Shown piece by piece: positions 54,508-63,762 of a DNA stretch of 64,000 nucleotides. The notes under the pieces are model-generated. The model had not been told where the DNA came from and ran no database searches. It saw only the letters and a list, made by a program, of their open reading frames with translations. The position numbers were made by a program, and so were the translations under genes. The stretch lies in contig JAHHHS010000023.1 in assembly GCA_019359215.1 (NCBI GenBank), forward strand, positions 24,643 to 88,642, in the 5' to 3' direction. The DNA comes from Nostoc indistinguendum CM1-VF10 (GTDB taxonomy: Bacteria; Cyanobacteriota; Cyanobacteriia; Cyanobacteriales; Nostocaceae). The stretch's first letter is position 1. Each line of letters starts with the position of its first letter.

Positions 54508-54912
54508 TTAACTAACAATTCCAAGATTATTATAGATTTCGATAAGATTGCCATCAGGATCGCGAAAATGAGCCGTGCGAATTCCCCAGTCTGGGCGATC
54601 TTGTGGTGGAGTCACAACGATCGCATTCTGATTTTTTACTTGCTCATGGACCTCATCCACGTTATCGACTGCGAAAATCAAGACAATTTTATCTCGATTG
54701 ACAATATACGAAGGCTGTTCAATTCTTGGGACTACTTCTGCCATTAATTCTTTTTTGAACAAACCCAGCTTGAGATATCCGGTATTAAACTCAGCATATC
54801 CGCTATCTTCATCGCCCCAATCGACATCAAATTTCAGCAGATCCCGGTAGAACAGAAAAGAATCTTTGTAGTTGGATACAAGCAGTCTCAGGTGTGTTAA
54901 CTGAAGCTTCAT
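54508..54912 (-). CDS. VOC superfamily (glyoxalase/bleomycin-resistance-like) protein
   Basis: 134 aa. Paired beta-alpha-beta-beta-beta modules: LTHLRLLVSNYKDSFLFYRD, YAEFNTGYLKLGLFKK, then VDNVDEVHEQVKNQN and the terminal DPDGNLIEIYNNL, where the Glu is the usual metal ligand. Function could be a lyase, isomerase or binding protein; not assignable. It lies 18 bp downstream of miaE and is probably co-transcribed. ATG at 54912. Confidence 0.88.
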   Translation of the reverse strand: MKLQLTHLRLLVSNYKDSFLFYRDLLKFDVDWGDEDSGYAEFNTGYLKLGLFKKELMAEVVPRIEQPSYIVNRDKIVLIFAVDNVDEVHEQVKNQNAIVVTPPQDRPDWGIRTAHFRDPDGNLIEIYNNLGIVS

Positions 54913-54930
54913 ATCTGTTGGGTTAGTCTA

Positions 54931-55539
54931 CTAACTGTGAATTCTAGGTTCTGGGTGTAAAGTCGCCAGTAACTCACTTTCGACAATTGCCAATTCATCA
55001 AGCCGTTGCATGACAATTTCTTTGTCGAAGTAAGTAGCAGCTAATACCCAATATATACCGTAGTGACGCGCTTCGGATGCCATTAGCCCACGATAAAATT
55101 TTGCTAATTCTGGCTCTGGACAGTGAGCAGCTAATAGTCCCAGGCGTTCGTGAGAGCGAGCTTCTATTAAACCAGTGACTAGTAAGGAATCTAGGAATCG
55201 CTCAGGTTCTTTGGGGCGGACTTGAGCTTTCAAACCTGCGCCGTAGGGTGGTGGTGGTAGGGGAGCTAGGGGAATATTCCGGCGTTCTAACCATTGATTA
55301 ACTAGCTCAAAGTGTTCTAGTTCTTCGCGGGCGATCGCAGTTAGTTCCCGAACCATTTTAGTATTAGAAGGGTAGCGAAACATCATGTTCAAGGCTACGC
55401 CTGCTGCTTTACGTTCACAGTGTGAGTGGTCGAGTAAGATGATGTCTAAATTAGCGATCGCTTGTTCAACCCAAGCATAGCTAGTGGGTTGTTTCAGGGC
55501 GTTAATAGTCGGTAAATGAGTAAGCACAGAGTCAATCAA
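54931..55539 (-). CDS. miaE: tRNA-(ms2io6A37) hydroxylase
   Basis: 202 aa from a TTG at 55539, the position that gives a normal MiaE N-terminus (THLPTINALKQPTSYAWVEQ); a GTG at 55527 is possible. Ferritin-like diiron enzyme with Glu/His motifs HSHCERKAAG, REELEHFELV, EARSHERLGLLA and SEARHYGIYWV. It hydroxylates the isopentenyl group of ms2i6A at position 37 of tRNA using O2. Upstream partner of the VOC gene. Confidence 0.94.
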   Translation of the reverse strand: MIDSVLTHLPTINALKQPTSYAWVEQAIANLDIILLDHSHCERKAAGVALNMMFRYPSNTKMVRELTAIAREELEHFELVNQWLERRNIPLAPLPPPPYGAGLKAQVRPKEPERFLDSLLVTGLIEARSHERLGLLAAHCPEPELAKFYRGLMASEARHYGIYWVLAATYFDKEIVMQRLDELAIVESELLATLHPEPRIHS

Positions 55540-55607
55540 TTTTGGATTTTAGATTTTTCCATAGTTTAAACTAGTAGTCCACCAAAGAAACTTTGCGGGG
55601 TTTATCG

Positions 55608-56074
55608 TCAGAAAATCAAATTCCTTTCTCCTCCTGCCGCCGTTGTAAAATCAAATCCCCGGCTTTGTCTGAGATAAACTAGTAGATTTTCAAATTCGGG
55701 GTCTTTTTCTACGGAAGTCATAGGTAAGGGCAGGGGACATTTCGACTGTGATAAGGAAAGAGTGCCGTCACTTTTAACCAACAAATGATGATTAGGTGGA
55801 GCAATATAAGCCATCCCTGGGGTAAGGCAATCTCCCTCCTTTGCCATTTTGACAGTAAAAGCCGTGTGCCCTGTAAGAATTTCTGCCATGAGAGACGGAT
55901 ATTTTGGAGCGAGGTGTTGCACAATGGCGATCGCGGCTGTAATGGAGGTAGAGTCGATATGTAGATATGTACTTTAATTAAAGCAGGTAGACCGCCTGCT
56001 GAGGCTGCGATCGCGACAATATCAAAGGCAGCATTAGTAAAGTGAGGTAGATGAACGTTGGCATTGTTTGCCAT
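55608..56074 (-). pseudogene. Degenerate cheB/cheR-type chemotaxis hybrid gene
   Basis: The N-terminus FDIVAIAASAGGLPALIKV (from ATG 56074) is a CheB methylesterase start. The frame is lost near 55950 and the homology resumes in another frame as IAIVQHLAPKYPSLMAEILT, then GMAYIAPPNHHLLVKSDGTL. It then jumps to DPEFENLLVYLRQSRGFDFT, the beginning of a CheR-like domain, and ends soon after. So there is one frameshift, a deletion of the rest of CheB, and truncation of everything that followed in a CheB-CheR-PAS-type hybrid. Non-functional remnant. Confidence 0.8.
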
Positions 56075-56319
56075 TTTAATAATATTTTGCAGCTTTAAAT
56101 ATCTACGTAATCTCTTTAGTTACAAATAAGATTAATTCAAGTTACAATTTTTCATTTTTATTTCAATAAGTTATACAGTATATTTGAACTACTCCAACAT
56201 TCTTTTGCCTTTATTTATTAGCTTATATAGGCTAATCTGCCTGCTCTAGAATGCGTTTCGCCTGCATCGGAAAGTTTTGTGGCTATTTTTAAATCCCCCT
56301 TATAAAACTGAATGACGAA

Positions 56320-56796
56320 TTATTTCCTTCGCTTTGGTATAGGACGCATTGCTTCACGACCCAGCATAAACATCCCCGTAACACCCAAACTAACAAACCA
56401 AACATATTGATACCAGTATTGCCGAATCTGCTCACCCGTACTGAGTTCTGGACGCAACGTGTTTAAGTACAGTAGCAGCACTAATATCATCAGCGCCCCA
56501 AAACCAACAAAGGTTAAGCCAACACAAATTCGTGCAGGTTGCAGTTCAAAATCATTAATAGTGTCTAGGTCAATTTCTGCTAATTCCTTAAAAGAATCAT
56601 CTGCCAAAACTGAGGTTGCTTGGAATCTATTGCTCAGTTTTGGTGGTAAAATCGACGACAGTACCGCTACGGTTGGGCGGCGTAGTAAAGCCTCTGTATC
56701 TCGCAGCAATTCTAATGGCTTACGGGTAGTAGTTGGTTGAGCAAACTTTATGTTGTCTGTGGGAGTTGGGGCATTGGCTTTGCTTTCAAAATCCAT
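56320..56796 (-). CDS. Hypothetical membrane protein
   Basis: 158 aa from ATG 56796 (MDFESKANAPTPTDNIKFAQ); an ATG at 56826 adds 10 residues. The soluble N-terminal half has LRRPTVAVLSSILPPKLSNR and an acidic ELAEIDLDTINDFELQP. Two hydrophobic helices follow (ARICVGLTFVGFGALMILVL and YVWFVSLGVTGMFML), and the end is a basic tail. I do not recognise a family. Probably a thylakoid or plasma-membrane protein. Next gene upstream on the same strand is pxcA. Confidence 0.68.
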   Translation of the reverse strand: MDFESKANAPTPTDNIKFAQPTTTRKPLELLRDTEALLRRPTVAVLSSILPPKLSNRFQATSVLADDSFKELAEIDLDTINDFELQPARICVGLTFVGFGALMILVLLLYLNTLRPELSTGEQIRQYWYQYVWFVSLGVTGMFMLGREAMRPIPKRRK

Positions 56797-56960
56797 AGTA
56801 CGCTTTGGAAGAACCAGGATATACATAGCCTAGCGAATCAAGAGACAAATGCAGCAAAATAAGGGACTTCCAACTAAAAAAAATATCCTATCGCATTTAG
56901 GGACCAGACGCTCGGTGACGCCCTGTTTCCTTCAATTTTTGGAGTTCCCTAAATTACAAA

Positions 56961-58223
56961 TTACTCGTCCATTTCTTTTAATGTAGCTAATGCCGACGGA
57001 GATAAGCGGCTGAGATAGCGGAATATCCAGTATTTGAAGATAGTGTTTAAAATTACAGGGAATGTCGCAATAAATAAAAATATTGCATTTCTAGTAGCTG
57101 GCAAACCCAAATGTCCTGCCAAACCTTCAAGAATAACCTCCCACCCATGTGGTGAGTGGAAGCCTACGAATATATCTGTCAAGAGAATGATTAAAAAAGC
57201 TTTGGCACTATCACTAAGGCCAAAGACAATAGTATCCATAAAAGACTTCACAATTACAATTTCTCTTTTGCTTAGAACGATGATTAGGCTAAAAGAAATT
57301 AGTGAAATTAAATCTGCAATAATATTGCTAATATCGTTAATGGTTTGAATATGAGATTCTTTAGCTATTTCAATTGCTTTGTTTCTTATTTTCTCTTGAG
57401 TTACATTTGAAGAAAGTGGAGGCGCTTGATTAAGTAAATATTCAAATCTCAGTTCCGATTGAAAATTATATAATTCATGAAGAGCTTCTTTTTCTACATC
57501 AGAATTGATAAAAATTTGAGTTGTATTCTCTTTTATATTTTTTTCTAATATAGGGATGATTAAGAACTCTTTAGATAAATGCTGAGTTAAAATGGGTATA
57601 ATGATTAGAGATATTAGAAATCTCAAAGCAATCCTTGTTTTATTTCGAGAAATTCGGTAATTTCTTATAAATTCTTCTTCTGCCTGCGGGGAAAATTCTG
57701 CTTTAATTCTATTAAGTCTTTTGCCAATAGACCTAGATTGAGGTGTAGCTGGGATATCATTAACCTTAGATGAATCTGGCTGTTTGTTAATTTCGCTCTG
57801 GTTAATTTGTAATAATTGAGAATTTGAGACTAACGCGCTGTTATGGATTAGTTCATCTTTAATAAGGTACTTCTCTAAAACTTCATCAATCACCTTCAAT
57901 TTTTCTAATAAATCAGAATTAGATAAATTGAAAATTTTACGACTAAGCCGAAACTCTATCAGTCTTACTTTAATAATAGTTAAATTCTTATCTAGGTATA
58001 CTTGCCAATAAGACATCACGTTTTCAGTATAATCTACTGATTTTGAAGAAATTTTCTTGCCGCTAAAATGTTCTCTCTCAATGTTTTTAATTCTCTGAGC
58101 TGCTTGTTGAGCTTCTAAGAGTGCCCTTTCTGGTGTATCTAAAAACCAAACGTTCAGCGATCGCAAATATTTTTTGATATTTTTGCGAAGTAAATTTGCA
58201 GTTTTAGCAAATGGATTTTTCAT
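56961..58223 (-). CDS. pxcA: Proton extrusion protein PxcA (CemA/CotA family)
   Basis: 420 aa. A long soluble N-terminus (about 200 residues) with PERALLEAQQAAQRIKNIER and YWQVYLDKNLTIIKVRLIEF, then the CemA domain with helices near RFLISLIIIPILTQHLSKEF, ISFSLIIVLSKREIVIVKSF, and the signature DIFVGFHSPHGWEVILEGLA. The C-terminal helix and FRYLSRLSPSALATLKEMDE complete it. PxcA is needed for light-driven Na+-dependent H+ extrusion and helps inorganic-carbon uptake; it is the cyanobacterial relative of chloroplast CemA. ATG at 58223. Confidence 0.95.
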   Translation of the reverse strand: MKNPFAKTANLLRKNIKKYLRSLNVWFLDTPERALLEAQQAAQRIKNIEREHFSGKKISSKSVDYTENVMSYWQVYLDKNLTIIKVRLIEFRLSRKIFNLSNSDLLEKLKVIDEVLEKYLIKDELIHNSALVSNSQLLQINQSEINKQPDSSKVNDIPATPQSRSIGKRLNRIKAEFSPQAEEEFIRNYRISRNKTRIALRFLISLIIIPILTQHLSKEFLIIPILEKNIKENTTQIFINSDVEKEALHELYNFQSELRFEYLLNQAPPLSSNVTQEKIRNKAIEIAKESHIQTINDISNIIADLISLISFSLIIVLSKREIVIVKSFMDTIVFGLSDSAKAFLIILLTDIFVGFHSPHGWEVILEGLAGHLGLPATRNAIFLFIATFPVILNTIFKYWIFRYLSRLSPSALATLKEMDE

Positions 58224-59060
58224 TGTATATGACTCTCTATAATAATGTATAATTTAGATATATAAGCATTTAAAATGGGTAATATCTAGTTTAAAAATTA
58301 AGTAAATAGCAACCCACAAGTGGCAGCGTCTCTCTTGCAAAACTCAGATTAAATAGCGTTCGCGCAGCGTCTCGCATTGATAATTTTATCACTATAAAAT
58401 TCATCGTTACTCATATAATGTTTGAAAAGCCCTCTTGTCAGTATCAAAGGTTCTATATCTCTCTAAATACCTTGTTGAAGAAAAATTGAGAAGCCAGAAT
58501 TCAGGAGTCAGAATCAATGAGTGGGGGATTCAAACCCCAATACAGTTCAGTTAAGCTTAAAACTATTTGCCAAAATCAATTTTTTAACATAGATGCAAAG
58601 CCGCTTGCCGCAGGCTTCCGCCAACGCGCAGCGTCTCGTTAGAGAAGAACGCCAAGGACGCAAAGAGAAGAAAGAAATGCTTAACCCAAGTGTATTGATT
58701 CAAACCCGCCACTCATTGAAGACCATACTTCAATAAGCTCAGTGACCGCTAAATTTACGATTTAGCGTGGTCTTAAACCCATTTATTCATTCCCCTTTTT
58801 CGATCAGAATACCTAACTGAATCTGCTTTGATAAATTATAAAAAAGCGCCGAGAAAACCCACTATTTTTAAAGATCGGATGAGAGAAGCCCCAACGCCGT
58901 TGAGTCTTGACGGTTAACAGTCAACACTCAACAGTCAACAGTCTTTCATGTTATCCCATCCCCTTTTAGGGGTGGGATGAGCTTAAATTATTTGTATATT
59001 TGTAAGAGTGCAAGACCTTGCGCTTTTACAATTAGATGTTTTTTTAACTGAAAATCCCTT
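58224..59060. other. Repeat-rich intergenic region
   Basis: 837 bp between divergent genes. Palindromic repeat pieces lie at 58335-58375 and 58595-58650. Hairpins occur at ATTGAAG/CTTCAAT (58716-58732) and CGCTAAAT-TTACG-ATTTAGCG (58747-58767). The interspersed element copy B lies at 58837-58986. No gene. Confidence 0.55.
58837..58986 (-). repeat. Interspersed element, copy B (inverted relative to 16.8 kb copy)
   Basis: Read on the minus strand it matches 16828-16953 across both ends: GGGATAACATGAAAGACTGT, CTCTCATCCGATCTTTAAAA and TGGGTTTTC followed by CTTTTTTATAA. It is longer in the middle because of inserted TGACTGT/TGAGTGT heptads (about 58915-58945). Its 5' part holds the hairpin CCCATCCCC/GGGGTGGG (58956-58978). 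The element ends about 75 bp before the start of the TPR glycosyltransferase, on the opposite strand. Confidence 0.6.
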
Positions 59061-60248
59061 ATGAGTTTAAGTCTGTGCATGATTGTGAAAAATGAAGCCA
59101 CAACACTGCCTAAATGCTTAGACAGTGTCAGAAAAGTGGTGGATGAAATGGTAGTCTTGGATACAGGCTCAATCGATCGCACTCCCCATATTGCCCAACA
59201 ACTCGGTGCAAAAGTCTATCATTTCAAATGGTGTAATGATTTTAGCGCTGCTCGCAATGCAGCTCTAAAATATATCACTAGTGATTGGATTCTGGTATTA
59301 GATGCTGATGAGGCTCTGACTCCAGCAATTGTACCGCAGTTGCGAGAGGCGATCGCAAGAGACGAATACCTGCTCATCAACCTTGTCCGCCACGAAGTTG
59401 GTGCAGAACAATCTCCCTATTCTCTGGTTTCTAGACTGTTTCGCAATCATCCAGATATCCATTTTGACCGTCCTTACCATGCCTTAGTCGATGATAGCGT
59501 GTCAGCAATTATAACCAAAGAACCTCATTGGCAAGTAGGCTATTTACCAGGAGTGGCAATTTTACACGTAGGATATCAAAAAAGTGCGATCGCTCAAAAT
59601 AACAAATATGCCAAAGCAACTACGGCGATGGAAGGGTTTCTTGCTACTCATCCTGATGACCCCTATGTTTGTAGTAAATTAGGGGCATTGTATGTGGAAA
59701 CCGGGAAGATTACCCAAGGTATGGAGTTGCTTAGACGAGGAATTATTAGTGCTGAAGAAAACTACGATATTTTATATGAACTCCACTATCATTTAGGCAT
59801 TGCTTATAGTCGCTTGCAAAAACTTCCACAGGCTATTTCTCATTATCAAGCTGCCATCAAATTGCCAATTTACCCCATACTCAAACTAGGCGCATACAAC
59901 AACTTAGGTAACTTACTCAAAGCAGCAGGAGATTTTAACGGTGCGAAAACTGCTTACGCCACAACTTTAAAAATTGACCCTAATTTTGTTTTTGGACATT
60001 ATAATTTGGCGATGATATTTAAAGCTTTGGGTTTATTTACAGATGCGATCGCGTATTATCAAAATGCAATCGCGTTAAATCCCAACTATGCCGAAGCGTA
60101 TCAAAATTTAGGGGTAGTTTTGCTCAAAGTTGGCAATCATCAAGATAGTTTAACAGCTTTTAGAAGAGCGATCGCCCTTCATGAAAGGTATAATCCCGAA
60201 GAGGCGAAGAGACTACGCCAAGGGTTGCGGGAGATGGAGTTGATGTAA
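59061..60248 (+). CDS. Family 2 glycosyltransferase with TPR repeats
   Basis: 395 aa. Residues 1-200: GT-A domain with LSLCMIVKNEATTLPKCLDS, EMVVLDTGSIDRTPHIAQQL, DFSAARNAALKYITSDWILV and LDADEAL (DxD). From about 200 to the end: tetratricopeptide repeats (YELHYHLGIAYSRLQKLPQA, AYNNLGNLLKAAGDFNGAKT, GHYNLAMIFKALGLFTDAIA, AYQNLGVVLLKVGNHQDSLT). This architecture (SunS-like GT plus TPR) occurs in protein or peptide glycosylation enzymes and in unknown cyanobacterial GTs; the substrate is not known. Soluble. ATG at 59061. Confidence 0.92.
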   Translation: MSLSLCMIVKNEATTLPKCLDSVRKVVDEMVVLDTGSIDRTPHIAQQLGAKVYHFKWCNDFSAARNAALKYITSDWILVLDADEALTPAIVPQLREAIARDEYLLINLVRHEVGAEQSPYSLVSRLFRNHPDIHFDRPYHALVDDSVSAIITKEPHWQVGYLPGVAILHVGYQKSAIAQNNKYAKATTAMEGFLATHPDDPYVCSKLGALYVETGKITQGMELLRRGIISAEENYDILYELHYHLGIAYSRLQKLPQAISHYQAAIKLPIYPILKLGAYNNLGNLLKAAGDFNGAKTAYATTLKIDPNFVFGHYNLAMIFKALGLFTDAIAYYQNAIALNPNYAEAYQNLGVVLLKVGNHQDSLTAFRRAIALHERYNPEEAKRLRQGLREMELM

Positions 60249-60408
60249 ATGTCAGGGGCATTGGGGATTGAAAACAAAGTTTTAAGCGATCGCTGATTAA
60301 GAGCAAGATTAAAAGACCGATAATATTTTGGAACAAATTGCCCTAAAATTTATGTAAATATGAGCCACTAAATCTGAGATTAACTTTAAATTTATTTAAC
60401 TTTTTAGA

Positions 60409-63400
60409 ATGCCAGACGCGGAAAATTTCCAAAACCAACTGGCTAATGAGAAGCTGCTGCACTCACAAGCTAGTAAAAAAGCAAATTATTTGCTGGTAGC
60501 TTGTAAAGAAGAGGGAATGGTGCTTCAGTTGGCTGATGGCATTATCCAGGCTTGCAATGCGGCTTGCGATCGCATTTTGGGACTGACCGCAGAGCAGCTT
60601 GTAGGGCAAAATTGGCTCAATCCCAAGTGGCAATTTATTCATGAAGATGGCTCTTTTTTGCCCAGCGAGACTCACCCAGCGATCACTGCCTGTAAAACAG
60701 GTAAACCTTGCTTGAATGTTGTGTGTGGCTTCCATAAACCAAATGGTCAGCTAGTTTGGTTATTGTTGTCTTCACAACCTCTATTCCAAGCTGGAGTCAG
60801 CACTCCCTACGCGATCATTACAACTTTTTCGGATATTACTGAATCTAAGCACGCACAGCTTGAGGAAAACTCTAGCTGTGATCAAGATACTCAACGAGTT
60901 GAAAAAGAGGCAAGGGAGCAGGTGGTCACTGAGCGTGGCCAAAGTGGAGCAAAGAGAAAAGGGGAGAATTCTATCCCCCTGCCCCCTGCCCCCTGCCTCT
61001 TTGTTGATACAGATGAATTTAAGCCGCAGTGGGATGGTCAACGTCTGTTTCAACAAATTGCTGGCACTCTTCCGGGGATACTCTACATTTATGACCTAAT
61101 TGAGCAGCGAAATTCTTACGTTAATTACGAAATTGCTCACGGTTGGGGCTACACACCAGCAGAAATCCAGGCAATGGGAAAGGAGTTATTTACCCAACTT
61201 CTACATCCTGAAGATTTGGCTAGACTCCCTAGCTATTTTGAAAAATTTAATTCTGCTGCTCAGGGCGAAGTCCTCACCTTTGAGTACCGAATTCGACACG
61301 CTAATGGAGAGTGGCGCTGGTTTTGTAGCCATGACACTGTATACAGCAGAACTGCTGAAGGATTGCCACAATATCTTTTGGGGATCGCTTTTGATATTAC
61401 AGAGCGACGACACATAGAAATTTCTTTGCGGCAAAGTAACGGAAGGTTTGAGCTAGCAGCAGCGGCGGTTAATTGTCTAATTTACGACTGGGAGATTCAC
61501 AGAGGTAGTGTGGAAAGAACCCAGGGTCTAACCCAGATTTTTGGCTATACACAACAAGAAACTGAACCGACCTTCGACTGGTGGCAACAACTCATCCACC
61601 CTGATGACCAACAAAGAGTTAATGACCAGTTCATCGCTAGTATGGGCAGTAGTAACCGTTATAACATCGAGTACCGAGTCCGTCACAAAGATGGCCGCTA
61701 TTTGTGGGTGGTAGACCAGGGGTTTGCTGTCCGGGATGCAAATGGTCAAGTAGTTAGGGTAGTTGGTGCTAGTACTGATATTACTGAACAGCAGGTTGCG
61801 TTGCGCGAACGCCAGCAAGCTGAAGCAAACTTGCGCGAGAGCGAAGAACGGATTCGGTTAGCCACTACGGCTGCTGAACTGGGTATGTGGTTTTGGAATA
61901 TCACCACCAACGAGTTAATTTGGACAGAGAAATGTAAACAGTTGTTTGGACTGGCTCCAGAAGTCGAAATGGACTATGAGCTTTTCCTCAAGTGCATACA
62001 TCCAGATGACTGTCAACGCATTAATGAAGCGATCGCCTGCTCTTTTCAGGGAAAGGTTGAGTTTGACGTTGAATACCGCAGCGTTTGGCCTGATGGTAGC
62101 ATTCATTGGATTGCTGCCAAAGGTCGTGTCTTTTACGATGCTGAGGAGAAGCCAGTCCGAATGATGGGTACTACCCAGGATATTACCCAGCGCAAACAAG
62201 CAGAAAATGATTTGCGCCAGCGCGAAACTCAATTAAGGCGGTTAGTTGATTCCAATATTATTGGCATTATCTTCGCTACTCCTGACTGCATTACTGAGGC
62301 AAACCAGGCTTTTTTAGAAATGGTGGGTTATAGCCGAGAGGAACTCTTGGCAGGTAAGATATGCAGACAATACATCACCCCACCTGAATATCACACTTTT
62401 GATGATCTGGGGCTAGAGCAACTTTTAACGGTTGGAGTATGTACTCCCTATGAAAAAGAATACATCCGCAAAGATGGTTCCCGTATTCCCATACTAATCG
62501 GTGGTGCTTTAGTGGAGCGAGATCCAGCGTCTTGGATCTGTTTTATTCTTGACCTAACCCCCAGGAAGCAATTAGAACAGGCACTTAGGCAACAAGCAGA
62601 GGAACTCAAACAGGCAAACCGGAACAAAGATGAGTTTCTCGCTGTTCTTTCCCATGAATTGCGATCGCCCCTCAACCCCATTTTAGGCTGGTCATCGCTA
62701 CTCAAAAGCCGCAAATTTGATGAAGCTACTACAAATCGTGCTTTGGAAACCATCGAAAGAAATGCTCAATTGCAGATTCAATTAATTGATGAGTTGCTGG
62801 ATGTATCCCGAATTATTCGCGGTAAGTTAAACCTGACTTTTGCCACTGTTAATCTGGTAGCTGTAATTGATGCTGCATTAGAAACAGTCAGGTTAATCGC
62901 CCAAACCAAATCCATCCAAATAAGCATACAGCTTGACCCCAATGTTGGTAGAGTGTTAGGCGATTATTATCGCTTACAGCAAGTTGTGGGGAATTTACTA
63001 TCGAACGCAGTCAAGTTCACTCCCCGTAATGGATCTGTGGAAGTCAGGCTATCATTGGGTCAGGAATTGAATTCCAACTCAGCACTGATTCAAGTTAAAG
63101 ACACAGGTCAAGGTATTTCTCCTGAATTCCTACCTTACATATTTGAATATTTTCGTCAAGCCGATAGCAGCACAACCAGAAAATTTGGCGGGCTGGGATT
63201 GGGATTGGCAATAGTTCGCCACCTGGTAGAGTTGCATGGTGGAACTGTAACAGCAGCTAGCCCAGGAATTGGGCAGGGAGCAACTTTTACTGTCAAGCTG
63301 CCCGTGATGAAGGAGAGTGAGGGAGTAGGGAAGGCAGGGGGAGCAGAGGAAGCAGGGGAGGCAGGGGAGGAATTTAACTCGTCACTTCTGTTTGGACTAC

Positions 63401-63762
63401 GGGTATTGATTGTTGATGATGATGCAGATACACGGGAGTTTTTACACTTCTTGCTACAACAGAATGGGGCGCTGACAACTCTTGCAGCATCAGCAACTGA
63501 GGCACTGGCTGTCATAGTAAAGACTGTACCTGATTTATTAATCAGTGATTTAGGAATGCCAGAGATGGATGGCTATAGCCTGATTAGAGTACTCAGAGCA
63601 ATGGGAGGGGAAATTCCTGCGATCGCCCTTACAGCCTATGCTGGAGACAGCGATCGTGATCGAGTCTTAGCATGTGGGTTTCAAAAACACGTTGCCAAAC
63701 CAGTACAACCAACTGAATTACTAACCTCAATTGCAGATTTGCTAAGGCAAAGGTATAACTAA
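60409..63762 (+). CDS. Multi-PAS hybrid sensor histidine kinase
   Basis: 1117 aa, no transmembrane helix, so a cytoplasmic sensor. Five PAS/PAC units: about 35-150, 205-340, 350-465, 480-600 and 610-715, most ending in FSDITE, FDITERR, STDITEQ or TQDITQRK. Kinase: H-box LAVLSHELRSPL with His749, N-box VVGNLLSNAVKFTP, G1 VKDTGQGISPE, F and G2 GGLGLGLAIVRHLVELHGG. C-terminal receiver LRVLIVDDDADTREF with phospho-acceptor Asp1047 in ISDLGMPEMDG. Two low-complexity linkers are repeat-encoded: SIPLPPAPCLFV (near 60970-61010, CCCCTGC repeats) and EGVGKAGGAEEAGEAGEE (63318-63371, GCAGGGGA repeats). Ligand and output unknown; no partner regulator is next to it. Confidence 0.95.
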   Translation: MPDAENFQNQLANEKLLHSQASKKANYLLVACKEEGMVLQLADGIIQACNAACDRILGLTAEQLVGQNWLNPKWQFIHEDGSFLPSETHPAITACKTGKPCLNVVCGFHKPNGQLVWLLLSSQPLFQAGVSTPYAIITTFSDITESKHAQLEENSSCDQDTQRVEKEAREQVVTERGQSGAKRKGENSIPLPPAPCLFVDTDEFKPQWDGQRLFQQIAGTLPGILYIYDLIEQRNSYVNYEIAHGWGYTPAEIQAMGKELFTQLLHPEDLARLPSYFEKFNSAAQGEVLTFEYRIRHANGEWRWFCSHDTVYSRTAEGLPQYLLGIAFDITERRHIEISLRQSNGRFELAAAAVNCLIYDWEIHRGSVERTQGLTQIFGYTQQETEPTFDWWQQLIHPDDQQRVNDQFIASMGSSNRYNIEYRVRHKDGRYLWVVDQGFAVRDANGQVVRVVGASTDITEQQVALRERQQAEANLRESEERIRLATTAAELGMWFWNITTNELIWTEKCKQLFGLAPEVEMDYELFLKCIHPDDCQRINEAIACSFQGKVEFDVEYRSVWPDGSIHWIAAKGRVFYDAEEKPVRMMGTTQDITQRKQAENDLRQRETQLRRLVDSNIIGIIFATPDCITEANQAFLEMVGYSREELLAGKICRQYITPPEYHTFDDLGLEQLLTVGVCTPYEKEYIRKDGSRIPILIGGALVERDPASWICFILDLTPRKQLEQALRQQAEELKQANRNKDEFLAVLSHELRSPLNPILGWSSLLKSRKFDEATTNRALETIERNAQLQIQLIDELLDVSRIIRGKLNLTFATVNLVAVIDAALETVRLIAQTKSIQISIQLDPNVGRVLGDYYRLQQVVGNLLSNAVKFTPRNGSVEVRLSLGQELNSNSALIQVKDTGQGISPEFLPYIFEYFRQADSSTTRKFGGLGLGLAIVRHLVELHGGTVTAASPGIGQGATFTVKLPVMKESEGVGKAGGAEEAGEAGEEFNSSLLFGLRVLIVDDDADTREFLHFLLQQNGALTTLAASATEALAVIVKTVPDLLISDLGMPEMDGYSLIRVLRAMGGEIPAIALTAYAGDSDRDRVLACGFQKHVAKPVQPTELLTSIADLLRQRYN

